From contig NZ_CP090949.1 in the NCBI RefSeq assembly GCF_023823125.1, forward strand, positions 1,388,001 through 1,452,000: 64,000 nt of DNA, in the 5' to 3' direction. Numbering within the stretch: the first letter of the stretch is position 1; every line of letters begins with the position of its first letter. The notes beneath the pieces were generated by a model, which saw only the letters and a program-made list of their open reading frames with translations, made no database searches and had not been told where the DNA came from. Origin of the DNA: Erythrobacter aurantius. GTDB lineage: Bacteria; Pseudomonadota; Alphaproteobacteria; Sphingomonadales; Sphingomonadaceae. The translations under genes and the position numbers were made by a program. Shown piece after piece: positions 63,522 through 64,000 of the stretch.

Positions 63522-64000
63522 ATGCCTTCGCCCTGAACGCGGGGCACGAGCCAACTCTGGACCTGTTCGGCACGCCACAACCGAGCGAGCCGCACCCCAC
63601 CTTGCCTGTCGGGCGGGTGAAATTTGTCCATTTGCGCTACAGCATGCTTGTCACCGCGCGCTTGCGGCTGTTCCTGCTGCTGGGTGTGTTCGCACTGGTG
63701 ACGGCGGTTGCTCTGGTGCGGATCGGCTATCTCGGCCTGGTCGGAGCCGCACCCAGCCAGACCAGCCTTGACGAAGCGCTGCTGCCGCCGCGCGGCGAGA
63801 TCACCGATCGCAACGGCACGCCGCTTGCGCGGACCTTTCCCGCCTATGCGCTGTGGTTCAACCCCAAGGCGATGGGCGATGACGGCGATCCTCTGGTGCG
63901 CGAACCGGCCGAAGTCGCGGCGCGGCTGAAAGAGATTTTCCCCGATCTCGACGTGCGGCGCACTGTGCGCATCCTTTCGTCCGATCGCGGTGGCTACATT
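63518..64000 (+). CDS. ftsI: Peptidoglycan transpeptidase FtsI (PBP3), N-terminal part
   Basis: The reading frame runs off the window; 161 codons are visible. A cytoplasmic N-terminus is followed by one helix (LRLFLLLGVFALVTAVALVRIGYLGL) and the class B PBP pedestal motif LLPPRGEITDRNGTPLARTFPAYALW, with the conserved RGxIxDRNG. The transpeptidase domain lies beyond the edge. It builds septal peptidoglycan with FtsW. It overlaps ftsL by 4 bases. Confidence 0.94.
   Translation, partial: MNAFALNAGHEPTLDLFGTPQPSEPHPTLPVGRVKFVHLRYSMLVTARLRLFLLLGVFALVTAVALVRIGYLGLVGAAPSQTSLDEALLPPRGEITDRNGTPLARTFPAYALWFNPKAMGDDGDPLVREPAEVAARLKEIFPDLDVRRTVRILSSDRGGYI

Overview
The window is a dense, high-GC bacterial chromosome segment with short spacers, many 1-4 base gene overlaps and frequent GTG/TTG starts. 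The gene families and orders point to an alphaproteobacterium of the Sphingomonadales, most likely Erythrobacteraceae. Examples are rnhA-thrB-ispH, argS-SPOR-nagZ-scpAB-tatABC, tamA-tamB and mraZ-rsmH-ftsL-ftsI. The taxon is inferred from gene content only; there is no rRNA or tRNA gene here.

Layout. 1-3326 (minus): a SAM methyltransferase cut by the window edge, a TPR-2OG-Fe(II) oxygenase and a second 2OG-Fe(II) oxygenase, packed as one operon. 3441-9267 (plus): thiolase and short-chain dehydrogenase, an esterase, a TsdA-like dihaem cytochrome, a crotonase and a MarR regulator with its own candidate operator. 9352-16840 (minus): a Tad/Cpa pilus cluster (cpaA-B-C-D-E, tadB-C) with no cpaF ATPase gene at its usual place. 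16964-19305 (plus): a lipase-like hydrolase overlapping a D-amino-acid-dehydrogenase-like flavoprotein, then a 58-residue DUF1508 protein. 19367-21798 (minus): rnhA, thrB, ispH. 21897-29326 (plus): lipoprotein, argS, SPOR protein, nagZ, scpA, scpB, tatA, tatB, tatC. 29429-32616 (minus): a tiny membrane protein, an amidohydrolase and a 3-hydroxyisobutyrate dehydrogenase relative. 32753-41517 (plus): threonine dehydratase, Bpt transferase, tamA and tamB.

41511-44169 is the most accessory-looking part: an orphan GH24 lysozyme, an HExxH protein of unknown function, and a TTG-started XRE regulator translationally coupled to a six-helix membrane protein behind an array of tandem palindromes. 44305-49155 (minus) is nitrogen metabolism and arginine synthesis: glnA, glnB with a sigma-54-like promoter, argC, a lone SH3 protein and an M17 aminopeptidase. 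49219-57747 mixes a lipoprotein, map, small membrane proteins, ccmAB without the other ccm genes, a pterin dehydratase, an SDR, an S9 peptidase and another lipoprotein. 57815-61092 holds a DNA glycosylase, a ferredoxin, cysK and two membrane-anchored unknowns. 61178-64000 is the start of the division and cell wall cluster, headed by a five-unit, 10-bp-periodic GGG array that looks like MraZ boxes; ftsI runs off the right edge.

Most of the window is housekeeping. The best leads are the missing cpaF, the MraZ-box array, the XRE palindrome array, the double-oxygenase/methyltransferase operon and the solitary TsdA-like cytochrome. No CRISPR array, insertion sequence, complete prophage or clear defence island was seen.
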